Source of the DNA: Bacillus amyloliquefaciens DSM 7 = ATCC 23350
Lineage (GTDB): Bacteria; Bacillota; Bacilli; Bacillales; Bacillaceae
Length of the DNA stretch: 64,000 bases
Direction: 5' to 3'
Assembly: GCF_000196735.1 (NCBI RefSeq)
Contig: NC_014551.1
Coordinates: 2,351,001 to 2,415,000 of the forward strand
Shown: positions 1-8,026 of the stretch, piece after piece
How the letters are laid out: every line of letters starts with the position of its first letter
Numbering within the stretch: position 1 is the stretch's first letter
Position numbers and translations under genes: made by a program
Notes under the pieces: generated by a model
Told to the model about the DNA's origin: nothing
What the model saw: the letters and a program-made list of their open reading frames with translations, nothing else
Databases searched by the model: none

Positions 1-368
1 GCCCTGTGTCTGTGCGGTGTGTCTGTAATATCCATGTATCCTTCATCAATAGAAACGGGCTCGACTAAATCCGTATACTCCCTCAGGATGCTGAACATTT
101 CTTTTGACGAACTCCGGTAGCGGTCAAAATTCGGAGGCACGACGATGAGTTCCGGACAGAGGCGTTTTGCCCGCCACACCGGCATGGTGGTCTTTACGCC
201 CCGCGCTCTCGCTTCGTAGCTGCAGGTGACGATGATTCCTTTCCGTTCCTTCACGTTTCCGGCAACGGCGAGAGGTTTTCCCTTTAAAGACGGATCATAC
301 GCCATTTCTACGGAGGCATAGAAACTGTTCATATCGATATGAAATATAATTCTTCCTTTTCCGGCCAC
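1..368 (-). CDS. polYA: DNA polymerase IV (Y family), N-terminal part, cut by window edge
   Basis: Error-prone Y-family polymerase used for translesion synthesis. Only about the first 122 residues lie in the window; the C-terminus runs off the left edge. Visible motifs are HIDMNSFYASVE (catalytic Asp), YEARARGVKTTMP and the second catalytic acidic pair in PVSIDEGYMD. The start is probably GTG at 366-368, because AAAGGAGG sits 9 nt upstream. An in-frame ATG at 390-392 would add eight residues and has only a weaker GAGGT upstream. The gene is divergent from mifM with a very short shared promoter region. Product assignment is firm; orthology to B. subtilis YqjH (PolY1) rests on remembered sequence and neighbours. 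Confidence 0.93.
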   Translation of the reverse strand, partial: MAGKGRIIFHIDMNSFYASVEMAYDPSLKGKPLAVAGNVKERKGIIVTCSYEARARGVKTTMPVWRAKRLCPELIVVPPNFDRYRSSSKEMFSILREYTDLVEPVSIDEGYMDITDTPHRHR

Positions 369-391
369 TCCCGGCGCCTCCTTTCCTTTCA

Positions 392-421
392 TAGACAAAC
401 CTCATATATATGTAGTAAAAT
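392..421 (+). promoter_or_regulatory. Candidate sigma-A promoter for mifM-yqjG
   Basis: TAGACA (392-397) and TAAAAT (416-421) are separated by 18 bp, a good housekeeping promoter match reading toward mifM. It overlaps the start region of the divergent polYA. Confidence 0.5.
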
Positions 422-444
422 AAAAGCTGAATGGATGTGATGAA

Positions 445-726
445 ATGATTCTTGAGTCAATGAATGACTTTTTATTTTTAGTCGATTTTTTCACAATTAT
501 TCTTCCCGCTCTGACCGCGATCGGCATCGCATTTCTTTTGCGTGAGTGCCGCGCAGGCGAGCATTGGAGAACGAAACGTATAGATGAACATCAAGCAGTC
601 GTTCAGCTGAACCGAACAGACTTTCTTATTATTATATATCATCGCATTACAACTTGGATACGTAAAGTCATCCGCATGAATTCACCGGCGAATGATGATG
701 AAGATGTCAGCTTCCTCCTTTTATAA
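445..726 (+). CDS. mifM: MifM, ribosome-stalling membrane-insertion sensor (leader of yqjG)
   Basis: 93-residue protein with one N-terminal membrane segment (about residues 10-31) and the conserved C-terminal tail RITTWIRKVIRMNSP followed by NDDEDVSFLLL. In B. subtilis, MifM (YqzJ) monitors SpoIIIJ. When its insertion fails, the ribosome stalls in the acidic DEED stretch and yqjG translation rises. Here that stretch is DDED (residues 84-87), and the arginine, isoleucine, tryptophan and methionine residues before it are kept. The gene lies directly upstream of yqjG, and its 3' end forms one arm of a hairpin that hides the yqjG Shine-Dalgarno. ATG at 445 has only a weak ribosome site (GGATGTGATGAA). 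Family identification comes from remembered B. subtilis sequence. Confidence 0.9.
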   Translation: MILESMNDFLFLVDFFTIILPALTAIGIAFLLRECRAGEHWRTKRIDEHQAVVQLNRTDFLIIIYHRITTWIRKVIRMNSPANDDEDVSFLLL

Positions 727-751
727 CGGCAAGTGATAATAAAAAGGAGGA
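713..751 (+). promoter_or_regulatory. MifM-controlled hairpin sequestering the yqjG ribosome binding site
   Basis: TCCTCCTTTT (713-722, the last codons of mifM and its stop region) is the exact complement of AAAAGGAGGA (742-751, the yqjG Shine-Dalgarno), giving a 10-bp stem with a 19-nt loop. A ribosome arrested on the DDED codons (694-705) would cover the left arm and free the ribosome site. The pairing is seen directly; the mechanism is the one established for B. subtilis mifM-yidC2. Confidence 0.85.
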
Positions 752-759
752 GACATGAA

Positions 760-1596
760 TTGTCTAAAACATATCAAAAATGGATTGCTTTCGGATTGTT
801 TTTTATCGTGCTGTTCACAGGCCGCTCGGCGTTTGCGGCGACATCTCAGACTCAGACGGGAGGACTCGGAAATATCGGGTTTTTCCACGATTACCTGATC
901 GAACCGTTTTCGGCCCTATTAAAAGGTGTGGCGGGCCTGTTCCACGGTGAGTACGGACTGTCGATTATTCTGGTGACGATTATCGTCCGGATCGTTGTAT
1001 TGCCTTTGTTTGTGAACCAATTTAAGAAACAGCGGGTGTTCCAGGAAAAAATGGCTGTGATCAAACCGCAGGTCGACAGCATTCAGGCTAAAATGAAAAA
1101 AACGAAAGATGCGGAAAAACAAAAAGAACTGCAAATGGAAATGATGAAGCTTTACCGTGAGCATAATCTGAATCCGATGGCAATGGGATGTCTTCCGATG
1201 CTGGTACAATTCCCGATTCTGATCGGTTTTTATTACGCCATCCGCTCAACGCCGGAAATCGCTTCACACTCATTCCTGTGGTTCAGCCTAGGGCACTCTG
1301 ATATGCTTGTATCCCTGTGCGCGGGGGCCATGTATTTCTTACAGGCTTATGTTTCCCAAAAACTAAACGAGAAATATTCACCGGCCGCTCAAAACCCGGC
1401 CGCGATGCAGTCAGCAAAAATCATGGTCTTTATTTTCCCTGTCATGATGACTGTTTTTTCACTTAACGTTCCGGCTGCGCTTCCGCTTTACTGGTTTACA
1501 AGCGGACTGTTTTTGACAGTGCAAAACGTACTTTTACAGCAGACGCATCATAAAAAGAAACAAGCTGCGGCTCAAGCGGAGCCCGTAAAGTCATAA
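760..1596 (+). CDS. yqjG: Membrane protein insertase YidC2/OxaA2 (YqjG, MisCB)
   Basis: Inserts and folds membrane proteins with or without Sec; paralogue of SpoIIIJ. 278 residues. It has an N-terminal signal-like segment ending near AFAA, the YidC core with the first core segment around GLSIILVTIIVRIVVLPLF (conserved Arg in the membrane groove), a charged cytoplasmic hairpin (KMKKTKDAEKQKELQ), CLPMLVQFPILIGFYYAI, and late segments ending in a basic tail. The start is TTG at 760-762, because AAAGGAGG lies 9 nt before it. The ATG at 755 is out of frame, and a GTG at 733 would place the ribosome site inside the gene. Translation is expected to be controlled by MifM stalling. Confidence 0.95.
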   Translation: MSKTYQKWIAFGLFFIVLFTGRSAFAATSQTQTGGLGNIGFFHDYLIEPFSALLKGVAGLFHGEYGLSIILVTIIVRIVVLPLFVNQFKKQRVFQEKMAVIKPQVDSIQAKMKKTKDAEKQKELQMEMMKLYREHNLNPMAMGCLPMLVQFPILIGFYYAIRSTPEIASHSFLWFSLGHSDMLVSLCAGAMYFLQAYVSQKLNEKYSPAAQNPAAMQSAKIMVFIFPVMMTVFSLNVPAALPLYWFTSGLFLTVQNVLLQQTHHKKKQAAAQAEPVKS

Positions 1597-1601
1597 TACT
1601 G

Positions 1602-1633
1602 AACCTGCCGGATAAGTTCCGGCAGGTTTTTTT
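1602..1633 (+). terminator. Rho-independent terminator of mifM-yqjG
   Basis: AACCTGCCGGA and TTCCGGCAGGTT form a strong stem around TAAG, followed by seven T. Confidence 0.9.
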
Positions 1634-1651
1634 CATGCGTTTGCAGACGCG

Positions 1652-1682
1652 AAAAAAAAAAGCACCCAATTCATTGGGTGCT
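1652..1682 (-). terminator. Rho-independent terminator downstream of yqjE
   Basis: On the minus strand AGCACCCAATGAATTGGGTGCT is followed by a run of T (the A-run at 1652-1661 on the plus strand). It lies six bases after the yqjE stop. Confidence 0.9.
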
Positions 1683-1688
1683 TCGTTT

Positions 1689-2804
1689 TCAGTTTGCCGC
1701 TGTTTCGATAATGGCAACGACCATTTCCGCCGTTTTCACGAGCTCTTCAATCGGCATTTTTTCATTTTTCGTGTGGATTTGTTCATAGCCTACTGACAGG
1801 TTGACTGTCGGAATGCCGTGGCCGGCAATGACGTTCGCGTCACTTCCGCCGCCGCTTGTCTGAAGCTCGCTCGGCCGGCCGATTTTTGCCGCCGCTTTTT
1901 TCGCGACTTCCACAACCTGATCGCCGTCCTGATATTTGAAACCCGGATACATGACCGCGATGTCAACTTCTGCGCGTCCACCCATCTCAGCTGCAGCAGA
2001 TTCGAAAGCTTCTTTCATTTTCTGCACTTGCGCTTCCATTTTTTCAGGGACTAATGAACGCGCTTCAGCCAGAATATCGACTTGGTCGCAGACGGTATTG
2101 GTTTGTGTGCCGCCTTCAAAACGCCCGATATTAGCCGTTGTTTCTTCATCAATACGGCCGAGCGGCATTTTTGAGATCGCTTTTGACGCGATTGTAATAG
2201 CGGAGATGCCTTTTTCCGGTTCTACTCCTGCATGAGCCGTTTTCCCGAAAATGGTTGCCCTCACTTTCGCTTGTGTCGGCGCGGCTACAATGATGTTGCC
2301 GACTTTCCCGTCTGAATCAAGCGCAAAACCGTATTTCGCGGTAATATCTGAACGATCCATTGCTTTTGCCCCGACTAATCCTGATTCTTCTCCGGCTGTG
2401 ATGATGAATTCAATTGTTCCGTGCTCGATGTTTTGTTCTTTGAGTACTCTGATGGCTTCAAACATTGCGGCAAGGCCCGTCTTATCATCAGCGCCGAGAA
2501 TCGTCGTGCCGTCGGTTTTTACATAACCGTCTTCCACAACCGGCTTAACGCCTTTGCCCGGGACAACCGTGTCCATGTGCGATGTAAAATAAATCGTATC
2601 CGCATCTTTTGTGCCCTTTAAAGTACAGATTAAATTGCCGGCTCCGTGACCCGTCACTTCTTTTGTATCGTCTTCTTTTACGCTCAATCCTAAATCAGTG
2701 AATTTTTGTTTGAGCACTTTGCTGATTTCCGCTTCATGCTTTGTTTCTGAATCAATTTGGACGAGTTCCAGAAATTCTTCCAGCAGGCGTTTTTCGTTTA
2801 CCAT
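1689..2804 (-). CDS. yqjE: M20 family metallopeptidase, peptidase T-like (YqjE)
   Basis: Zinc-dependent aminopeptidase/deacylase of the M20 family, cytoplasmic. 371 residues. Metal and catalytic motifs are visible: SHMDTV (His76, Asp78), GADDKTG (Asp106/107) and the base/ligand pair in AGEESGLVG (Glu139/140). A late SDANVIAGHGIPTVNLSVG segment carries the dimerisation/active-site loop. ATG has GGAGGG 8 nt upstream. It is the last gene of a minus-strand group yqjC-yqjD-yqjE, which suggests co-transcription with an acyl-CoA carboxylase pair. The true substrate is unknown; 'tripeptidase T' is a family name only. Confidence 0.92.
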   Translation of the reverse strand: MVNEKRLLEEFLELVQIDSETKHEAEISKVLKQKFTDLGLSVKEDDTKEVTGHGAGNLICTLKGTKDADTIYFTSHMDTVVPGKGVKPVVEDGYVKTDGTTILGADDKTGLAAMFEAIRVLKEQNIEHGTIEFIITAGEESGLVGAKAMDRSDITAKYGFALDSDGKVGNIIVAAPTQAKVRATIFGKTAHAGVEPEKGISAITIASKAISKMPLGRIDEETTANIGRFEGGTQTNTVCDQVDILAEARSLVPEKMEAQVQKMKEAFESAAAEMGGRAEVDIAVMYPGFKYQDGDQVVEVAKKAAAKIGRPSELQTSGGGSDANVIAGHGIPTVNLSVGYEQIHTKNEKMPIEELVKTAEMVVAIIETAAN

Positions 2805-2820
2805 TTACAGTTCCCTCCGT

Positions 2821-4344
2821 TTAAAGCGGTATATTACCGTGCTTTTTTTTCGGTCTTTCCTCTTCCTTATGCGCAAGCATGTCAAATGCCTGAATCAATT
2901 TTTTCCTCGAGTCTTCCGGCCGGATGATATCATCCACCATTCCGCAGGCCGCCGCTTTATACGGACCGGCATTTTCCTTTTCGTATATGGCTTTTTTTTC
3001 GCGCTTCGTTTTTTCCGGATCATCAGAAGCCTGTATGTCTCTGCGGTATAAAATCGACGACGCGCCTTCAGCTCCCATCACGGCAATTTCCGCATTCGGC
3101 CAGGCGAATACAAGATCTGCCCCGAGGCCTTTCGAATTCATGGCGACATAAGCGCCTCCGTAAGCTTTTCTGATGATGAGCGTCACTTTCGGCACGGCCG
3201 CTTCGGCAAAAGCATACAGCAATTTTGCTCCGTGACGGATGATTCCCGCGTGCTCCTGCTGAAGGCCCGGCAGAAATCCCGGTACATCAGCGATCGTTAA
3301 CGGCGGAATATGAAACGCGTCGCAAAAACGGATGAATCTCGACGCTTTGTCAGCGGCATCTATCGTAAGGCTCCCCGCCAAATGTTTCGGCTGGTTTGCG
3401 ATAACACCGACTGTGCGCCGTCCGATCTTCAGAAAACCGACAGCAATGTTTTTGGCAAAATACGGCTGAATGTCAAAAAACGTTCCGTCATCCGCCAGTT
3501 CTTTTATCACCTGTAACATATCGTAAGGTTTCGAACTGTCCGCGGGAACGAGGGTATTTAATAACGGCCTGGCGTCTTCCTTTTTAACGGGTGATGCCGT
3601 CTGTCTGCCGTGCGGAAGATAAGAAAGCAGCGTTTTCACTGCGGAAAGAGCCTCTTTTTCCGTTCGTGCGGAATAGTGGGCATTTCCGCTGATCACATTA
3701 TGTATTCCCGCACCGCCTAAACTTTCCGCGTCAATCTGTTCACCCGTAACCTGTTCAATGACTTTCGGGCCTGTAATAAACATGTGCGACGTATTTTCCG
3801 CCATAATTACAAAATCCGTCAGAGCGGGTGAATAAACAGCACCGCCGGCACACGGCCCAAGGATGACGGAAATTTGCGGAATCACTCCCGAGTAAAGGAC
3901 GTTGCGCCTAAAGATATGACCGTATCCATTTAATGATACCACACCCTCTTGAATTCTCGCACCACCTGAGTCGTTCAGCCCGATGATCGGGGTTTTATTT
4001 TTCGCGGCCAGATCCATCACCGCTGCGATTTTCTCCGCATGTGTCTCGCCGAGCGTCCCGCCGAGTACGGTAAAGTCATGAGCAAACAAATACACGGGCC
4101 GTCCGTCAATTGTGCCGTATCCGGTAATGACGCCGTCTCCCGGCGCATTTTGACACCCGGGCATGCGGCTTTTTGCAAACGGCTGAAGCTCTGAAAAACT
4201 GTCTTTGTCCAATAAATAGGCAATTCTTTCTCTTGCCGTCAGCTTGCCTTTTTTATGCTGTTTTTCATTTCTTTCCGCTCCGCCGCCGTTTGTTAAAAAG
4301 GAACGTTTTTCGTTTAAGTGTCTGATATGCTCACTCATGCTCAT
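2821..4344 (-). CDS. yqjD: Acyl-CoA (propionyl-CoA) carboxylase beta subunit (YqjD)
   Basis: Carboxyltransferase subunit that moves CO2 from biotin to an acyl-CoA. 507 residues with two crotonase-like halves: an N-terminal half with LNDSGGARIQEG and GPCAGGAVYSPAL (oxyanion glycines), and a C-terminal half with DVPGFLPGLQQEHAGIIRHG and AYGGAYVAM. The start is the ATG at 4342-4344, with AAGGAG 9 nt upstream; an upstream in-frame ATG at 4381-4383 has no good site. It overlaps the end of yqjC by 14 nt, so translation is probably coupled. No alpha subunit (biotin carboxylase/BCCP) is adjacent, so it must borrow one, perhaps AccC/AccB or another elsewhere. Substrate choice (propionyl-CoA) is inferred from the neighbouring epimerase. 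Confidence 0.92.
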   Translation of the reverse strand: MSMSEHIRHLNEKRSFLTNGGGAERNEKQHKKGKLTARERIAYLLDKDSFSELQPFAKSRMPGCQNAPGDGVITGYGTIDGRPVYLFAHDFTVLGGTLGETHAEKIAAVMDLAAKNKTPIIGLNDSGGARIQEGVVSLNGYGHIFRRNVLYSGVIPQISVILGPCAGGAVYSPALTDFVIMAENTSHMFITGPKVIEQVTGEQIDAESLGGAGIHNVISGNAHYSARTEKEALSAVKTLLSYLPHGRQTASPVKKEDARPLLNTLVPADSSKPYDMLQVIKELADDGTFFDIQPYFAKNIAVGFLKIGRRTVGVIANQPKHLAGSLTIDAADKASRFIRFCDAFHIPPLTIADVPGFLPGLQQEHAGIIRHGAKLLYAFAEAAVPKVTLIIRKAYGGAYVAMNSKGLGADLVFAWPNAEIAVMGAEGASSILYRRDIQASDDPEKTKREKKAIYEKENAGPYKAAACGMVDDIIRPEDSRKKLIQAFDMLAHKEEERPKKKHGNIPL

Positions 4345-4759
4345 CTTGAGTTTCTCCTTTTTCAATTGTTTCACAAAGCTCAATCAGGACCCCGTTCGCC
4401 TCTTTTGGAGAGAGAAATGCGATTTTCTTCCCGCCCGCTCCGTTCTGCGGTTCATGATGGATCAATGTCATGCGGCATGATTCAAGCTCCTTGATCGTTT
4501 CCTTAATGTCGTCGCACCGGAACGCCAGATGATGAAGCCCTTCACCTCTTTTCTGTAAAAAAGAGCTGACGGGAGACGCGTCCGACAGCGGCTCAATCAG
4601 TTCAAGCTTTGTGCCTCCCGCTTCTAAAAAAGCAGCTTTCACATTTTGTCCGTTTACCAGCTCTTCTCCCATATAAGTAAGCCCCAGCATCCGTTCGTAA
4701 AATCCCCTTGCTGCATCAATAGAGCTGACGGCAATACCGACATGATCAAGTTTTTTCAT
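4331..4759 (-). CDS. yqjC: Methylmalonyl-CoA epimerase-like VOC protein (YqjC)
   Basis: Vicinal-oxygen-chelate fold enzyme, 142 residues, matching methylmalonyl-CoA epimerases (interconversion of R and S methylmalonyl-CoA). The two beta-alpha-beta-beta-beta modules carry the expected metal ligands: His6 (LDHVGIAV), a Glu in KLELIEPL, a His in GLHHLAF and Glu127 in GVLIELCE. It precedes and overlaps yqjD, which fits a propionyl-CoA to methylmalonyl-CoA route. No methylmalonyl-CoA mutase is in the window, so the pathway's end point is not visible. It may instead be an epimerase of another acyl-CoA. Confidence 0.88.
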   Translation of the reverse strand: MKKLDHVGIAVSSIDAARGFYERMLGLTYMGEELVNGQNVKAAFLEAGGTKLELIEPLSDASPVSSFLQKRGEGLHHLAFRCDDIKETIKELESCRMTLIHHEPQNGAGGKKIAFLSPKEANGVLIELCETIEKGETQDEHE

Positions 4760-4794
4760 AGCGCGGCCACCTGCTTTCCGCCATAGGATATGGC

Positions 4795-4823
4795 TTGTTC
4801 ATACAAGCAAAACACGTTAAAAT
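4795..4823 (+). promoter_or_regulatory. Candidate sigma-A promoter for a 31-residue peptide gene
   Basis: TTGTTC (4795-4800), 17 bp, TAAAAT (4818-4823), about 30 bp before the small gene start. It is divergent from yqjC. Confidence 0.6.
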
Positions 4824-4852
4824 GATAAACAGTAATCTTAAGGAGTGAAACG

Positions 4853-4948
4853 ATGTCTCAAAAATTCATGAAAAGCGCCGTCATCGTCATTCTAGGCGTA
4901 TTTATACTGTCAACCGTCTTTTCAAGCATTATGATGTATTTGCGATAA
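4853..4948 (+). CDS. 31-residue single-span membrane peptide, Prli42-like
   Basis: Short gene with its own promoter, an excellent ribosome site (AAGGAG, 8 nt before ATG) and a terminator right after the stop. The product starts MSQKFMKSAVIVILGVFIL and ends SSIMMYLR: a short basic N-terminus and one membrane span. Length, topology and the basic N-terminus match the stressosome-anchoring miniprotein Prli42 described in Listeria, which is reported to be widespread in Firmicutes. I am recalling that family rather than aligning it, so the name is tentative. Existence of the gene is well supported. Confidence 0.75.
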   Translation: MSQKFMKSAVIVILGVFILSTVFSSIMMYLR

Positions 4949-4990
4949 AAAAGCAGGCGCCTCATTGCACAGGGATCTCCTGCTTTTTTA
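4949..4990. terminator. Bidirectional terminator between the 31-residue peptide gene and yqjB
   Basis: AAAAAGCAGG (A-rich) pairs with CCTGCTTTTTT across a 20-nt loop that includes the yqjB stop. It is usable in both directions by convergent genes. Confidence 0.7.
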
Positions 4991-5492
4991 TGAGGGCTTT
5001 CCGCTCTTTTGCAATGTTCTCAAATGAGCGGTTTTCTTTTGTAATCAACACTTTTGTTCCCTCAGGGATGATCCGAAAAATATGGATGACATCCCGGTTT
5101 TTCATACGGATGCAGCCGTTTGATACAAACCCTCCGATCAGCTCTTCTCTGTTTGTCCCGTGAATGCCGTATATCCTGCCGTCGGTTCCTCTCGCGTCAA
5201 AACCGATCCAGCGGACGCCGAGCGGATTTTCCGGCGCACCTCCCTCTACATTTTTCTTCCGATAATATGGATTTACGGCTTTAACCGTTACCGTAAATTC
5301 TCCTTCAGGCGTCAGATCATCTGTCTTTCCCGTCGCCACCTGATAAATGCCTTCTATTCGATTATCCTTCACAACGGCTAGCGCATTTGTGGCTTTATTG
5401 ACGATTATATAAGGGTCACCCGGCAAAGGATTCGCGCCAAGCGGCCAAAGCGGGGACAGCAGCAGGGCGGCTGACAATAAAAAAAATCGCAT
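4962..5492 (-). CDS. yqjB: Secreted L,D-transpeptidase, YkuD domain (YqjB)
   Basis: Cell-wall enzyme that would form 3-3 cross-links or attach to peptidoglycan. 176 residues: signal peptide (RFFLLSAALLLSPLWPLGA), then a YkuD catalytic domain with GIHGTN (His) and the signature SNGCIRMKNRD containing the nucleophilic Cys. No LysM domain, unlike YkuD itself. The start is ATG at 5490-5492 with GGAGGGG upstream; an ATG at 5511-5513 lacks spacing. The gene is followed by the shared terminator and preceded by yqjA. Substrate specificity cannot be read from the sequence. Confidence 0.9.
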   Translation of the reverse strand: MRFFLLSAALLLSPLWPLGANPLPGDPYIIVNKATNALAVVKDNRIEGIYQVATGKTDDLTPEGEFTVTVKAVNPYYRKKNVEGGAPENPLGVRWIGFDARGTDGRIYGIHGTNREELIGGFVSNGCIRMKNRDVIHIFRIIPEGTKVLITKENRSFENIAKERKALIKKQEIPVQ

Positions 5493-5560
5493 GGGCTCCC
5501 CTCCTTTTTTCATTAGAATGACCAATGAAAGGAGGACTCATGCGATGATCCATGTGTTTT

Positions 5561-6514
5561 TTACAGCTTGATGCCTTTGAAATAACTTTTAATCACGAGA
5601 TATTGCTCCATCTCACCGAGCAGGTGAAACAAAGCCGCCCGCGCTTCAAACTCCTCGCGTGTTGCCGGGAGCGGCATCTCTTCAAATTCTGTTCTCATAT
5701 CTGCAAGTCTTTTTAAAAATTTATGAGCGGTATTGCCGGGGTGAATGGCTTCCCTTAAATCATGGATGAAATGGGCAATCATTTTTCCCTGCTCCACCGT
5801 TATTGAAATAGAAGTAATCTTCGGCAGCAGCCGTTCGATGATTTCAAATTGTTTCTGTCTCATCTTAAAATAGTGATAATAGAGATTTTCATGGCGCAAA
5901 ATATGATTCTGCACGTCCCGGTAGGCAAGGTTTTTCGCCTCTTGAATCATCTGATGCGTCTCCGGTATTTCCTTTCCCGTCCAATCTTGCTCACCAGTTA
6001 ACAAATACCGTTCGATTTCAGCGAAGATGACGGCAAAATTGTCCTCAATTTTTTTCCGGTACGCCGCAAGTTTCCTATCGAGGCTCGGCATATACAGATT
6101 CATTAACAGCGCGACACCGATACCTACGGTGATCAGCTGGAACTCATTCCAGATAAACGCCATCGTAATGCCGCCGGACATATATAGATGAAGAATGATA
6201 ACTGAGCTTGTGACGATCCCTTCGTTTATTTTCAAGACGACTGTAGTTGGAATAAACAGCACAAGCAATATTCCGATCACAAACGGATAATAGCCGATCA
6301 GTCCGAAAAAGACATATGAAAAGACGATTGCCAATAAACAGGCGGCAAATCGGGCCCACGAGGCCTGAAGCGACCGCTTTTGCGTAATTTGGATGCACAA
6401 TATGGTGATGATTCCTGCGGATGCGAAGTTTTGCAGATGCAACAGCTGAGCTAAATAAATGGCCAGCGCCGTTCCAAGTGCGGTCTTTAGTGTGCGGTAA
6501 CCGATTTTAAACAT
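5561..6514 (-). CDS. yqjA: Aromatic acid exporter family membrane protein (YqjA, DUF939)
   Basis: Integral membrane protein of about 317 residues. The N-terminal half holds roughly four to six hydrophobic spans (for example around TALGTALAIYLAQLLHL, FAACLLAIVFSYVFFGLIGY and VIGILLVLFIPTTVVL). The C-terminal half is a soluble helical domain beginning near AAYRKKIEDNFAVIF. This is the ArAE/FUSC-like arrangement. The start is chosen at ATG 6512-6514, which has GGAG 6 nt upstream; ATG 6524-6526 is possible but lacks a site. Transport substrate unknown. Confidence 0.85.
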   Translation of the reverse strand: MFKIGYRTLKTALGTALAIYLAQLLHLQNFASAGIITILCIQITQKRSLQASWARFAACLLAIVFSYVFFGLIGYYPFVIGILLVLFIPTTVVLKINEGIVTSSVIILHLYMSGGITMAFIWNEFQLITVGIGVALLMNLYMPSLDRKLAAYRKKIEDNFAVIFAEIERYLLTGEQDWTGKEIPETHQMIQEAKNLAYRDVQNHILRHENLYYHYFKMRQKQFEIIERLLPKITSISITVEQGKMIAHFIHDLREAIHPGNTAHKFLKRLADMRTEFEEMPLPATREEFEARAALFHLLGEMEQYLVIKSYFKGIKL

Positions 6515-6544
6515 TGCTTGCTCCATTCTGTTTGTTTCTTTCTC

Positions 6545-6575
6545 AAAAAAAAGAAGAAGAGCACGCTTCTTCTTT
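6545..6575 (-). terminator. Terminator of the artPQR operon
   Basis: On the minus strand AAGAAGAAG-(loop GCGTGC)-CTTCTTCTT is followed by T8, just after the artR stop. Confidence 0.85.
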
Positions 6576-6590
6576 TCTTACAGTTATATT

Positions 6591-7313
6591 TTATAATATT
6601 TTTTCTAAAAAGTCCTGTGCTCTTTTTGACTTCGGAGAAAGAAAAAATTCTTCCGGCTGCCCGTCTTCCACTATCGTGCCTTCATCCATAAATAATACGC
6701 GGTCTGCGACTTCTTTGGCAAATCCCATTTCGTGCGTGACGATGACCATCGTCATGCCCGTTTGAGCGAGCTCCTTCATAACCTCAAGAACTTCTTTGAC
6801 CATTTCCGGGTCAAGAGCTGAGGTCGGCTCGTCAAACAGCATGATGTCAGGATTCATGGCAAGGGCACGCGCGATGGCGACACGCTGCTTCTGCCCGCCT
6901 GACAAACGGTTCGGATAGTCGTTCCGTTTTTCAAGCAGTCCGACTTTTTCAAGGAGAGCGCACGCCTTTTCCTCCGCCGCCTTTTTGGACTCTTTCTTCA
7001 CGCTGACCGGCGCATATATGATATTTTCAAGCACCGTTTTATGCGGAAACAGATGAAAATGCTGAAATACCATCCCGATATTTTCCCGCACTTTCAGTTT
7101 ATTCGTTTTAGCACCGGTGATTTCTTTTTCTTTAATGGCAATCGTTCCGCCGCTCGGGGTTTCCAGCAGATTTAAGCAGCGCAGAAACGTTGATTTGCCG
7201 GAGCCGGAAGGTCCGATGACAGCGACGACTTCCCCTTCTGCGATCTGTGTTGAAATGTTTTTCAGTACTTCATGTTTTCCGAATGATTTTGACAGGTTGT
7301 CGACCTTAATCAT
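6591..7313 (-). CDS. artR: Arginine ABC transporter ATP-binding protein ArtR
   Basis: ATPase of a polar amino-acid importer; sits on the inner face of the membrane and drives ArtQ. 240 residues with Walker [11 protein letters not shown]-loop region [12 protein letters not shown], signature LSGGQKQRV, Walker [16 protein letters not shown] and the H-loop VTHEMGFA. The order artP-artQ-artR on the minus strand is that of the B. subtilis arginine uptake system (formerly yqiXYZ). Its start overlaps the end of artQ by 8 nt, so the two are probably translated together. Confidence 0.96.
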   Translation of the reverse strand: MIKVDNLSKSFGKHEVLKNISTQIAEGEVVAVIGPSGSGKSTFLRCLNLLETPSGGTIAIKEKEITGAKTNKLKVRENIGMVFQHFHLFPHKTVLENIIYAPVSVKKESKKAAEEKACALLEKVGLLEKRNDYPNRLSGGQKQRVAIARALAMNPDIMLFDEPTSALDPEMVKEVLEVMKELAQTGMTMVIVTHEMGFAKEVADRVLFMDEGTIVEDGQPEEFFLSPKSKRAQDFLEKIL

Positions 7314-7965
7314 TGGCTTTCAGCTTCCTTTCTACGCCTTTTCCGATGAATGCTAAGATCAAAACGAGCACGTAATAGATGAAACCGGCCACAATGAGAG
7401 GTTCTAAATAGTTGTATGTTGCGGCACCGGACTGGTAGGCCCGTCTCATAATATCGCCGAGACCGATTACGGTGACGATCGCCGATTCTTTCGTCAAGGT
7501 GATTAATTCGTTAATAATGGCCGGAGAAATGTTTTTAAATGCCTGCGGCAGAAGCAGATGTTTCATCATTTTTCCGTACGGCACACCGAGAGCGACGGCC
7601 GCTTCTTTTTGTCCTTTGTCAATCGCGTTGATTCCCGCTCTGATAATTTCAGAGACGTAAGCTGCTGAATTAAGTGATAATGCGGTGACCGCCGCCCAAA
7701 ATTGGTCGATCTGAAAGCCGAGAAGCTGCGGCATCCCGAAATAAATAATCATCAGCTGCAACACGAGCGGCGTGCCGCGGAATATCGAAGTATAAAAATC
7801 CGCAATCCATTTCAGCGGACTGATCGTGCTGATTTTAAACAAACTGAGCACGATGCCTAATACAAGGCCGATGACCGCTGAAACGAGCACAATTTTCAAT
7901 GTGACGGCAAGGCCTTCCAATATAAAAGGAATTTGGGGTATTGTCGCTGAGAAATCCAAATTCAT
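7306..7965 (-). CDS. artQ: Arginine ABC transporter permease ArtQ
   Basis: Membrane permease of the HisMQ/GlnP type, 219 residues, about five spans. The cytoplasmic EAA loop that contacts ArtR is seen as [20 protein letters not shown]. The N-terminus leads straight into the first span ([20 protein letters not shown]). The gene lies between the binding protein and the ATPase and overlaps artR. Arginine specificity follows from synteny with B. subtilis and the ARG-box-like operator upstream of artP. Confidence 0.95.
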   Translation of the reverse strand: MNLDFSATIPQIPFILEGLAVTLKIVLVSAVIGLVLGIVLSLFKISTISPLKWIADFYTSIFRGTPLVLQLMIIYFGMPQLLGFQIDQFWAAVTALSLNSAAYVSEIIRAGINAIDKGQKEAAVALGVPYGKMMKHLLLPQAFKNISPAIINELITLTKESAIVTVIGLGDIMRRAYQSGAATYNYLEPLIVAGFIYYVLVLILAFIGKGVERKLKAND

Positions 7966-7996
7966 ACGTTTGATCTCCTTTACCTGTATTCAAGAT

Positions 7997-8024
7997 AAAA
8001 AGCTCAACGAAAAGTTGAGCTTTC
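7997..8024 (-). terminator. Intra-operon hairpin between artP and artQ
   Basis: AAAGCTCAAC and GTTGAGCTTT form a 10-bp stem followed on the minus strand by TTTTATC. Such a partial terminator or 3' stabiliser after a binding-protein gene would keep artP transcript in excess over artQR. Confidence 0.75.
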
Positions 8025-8026
8025 TT

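Noticed and set aside
755-757. ATG as the yqjG start
   Set aside because: Out of frame with the insertase; the TTG at 760 is in frame with proper ribosome spacing.
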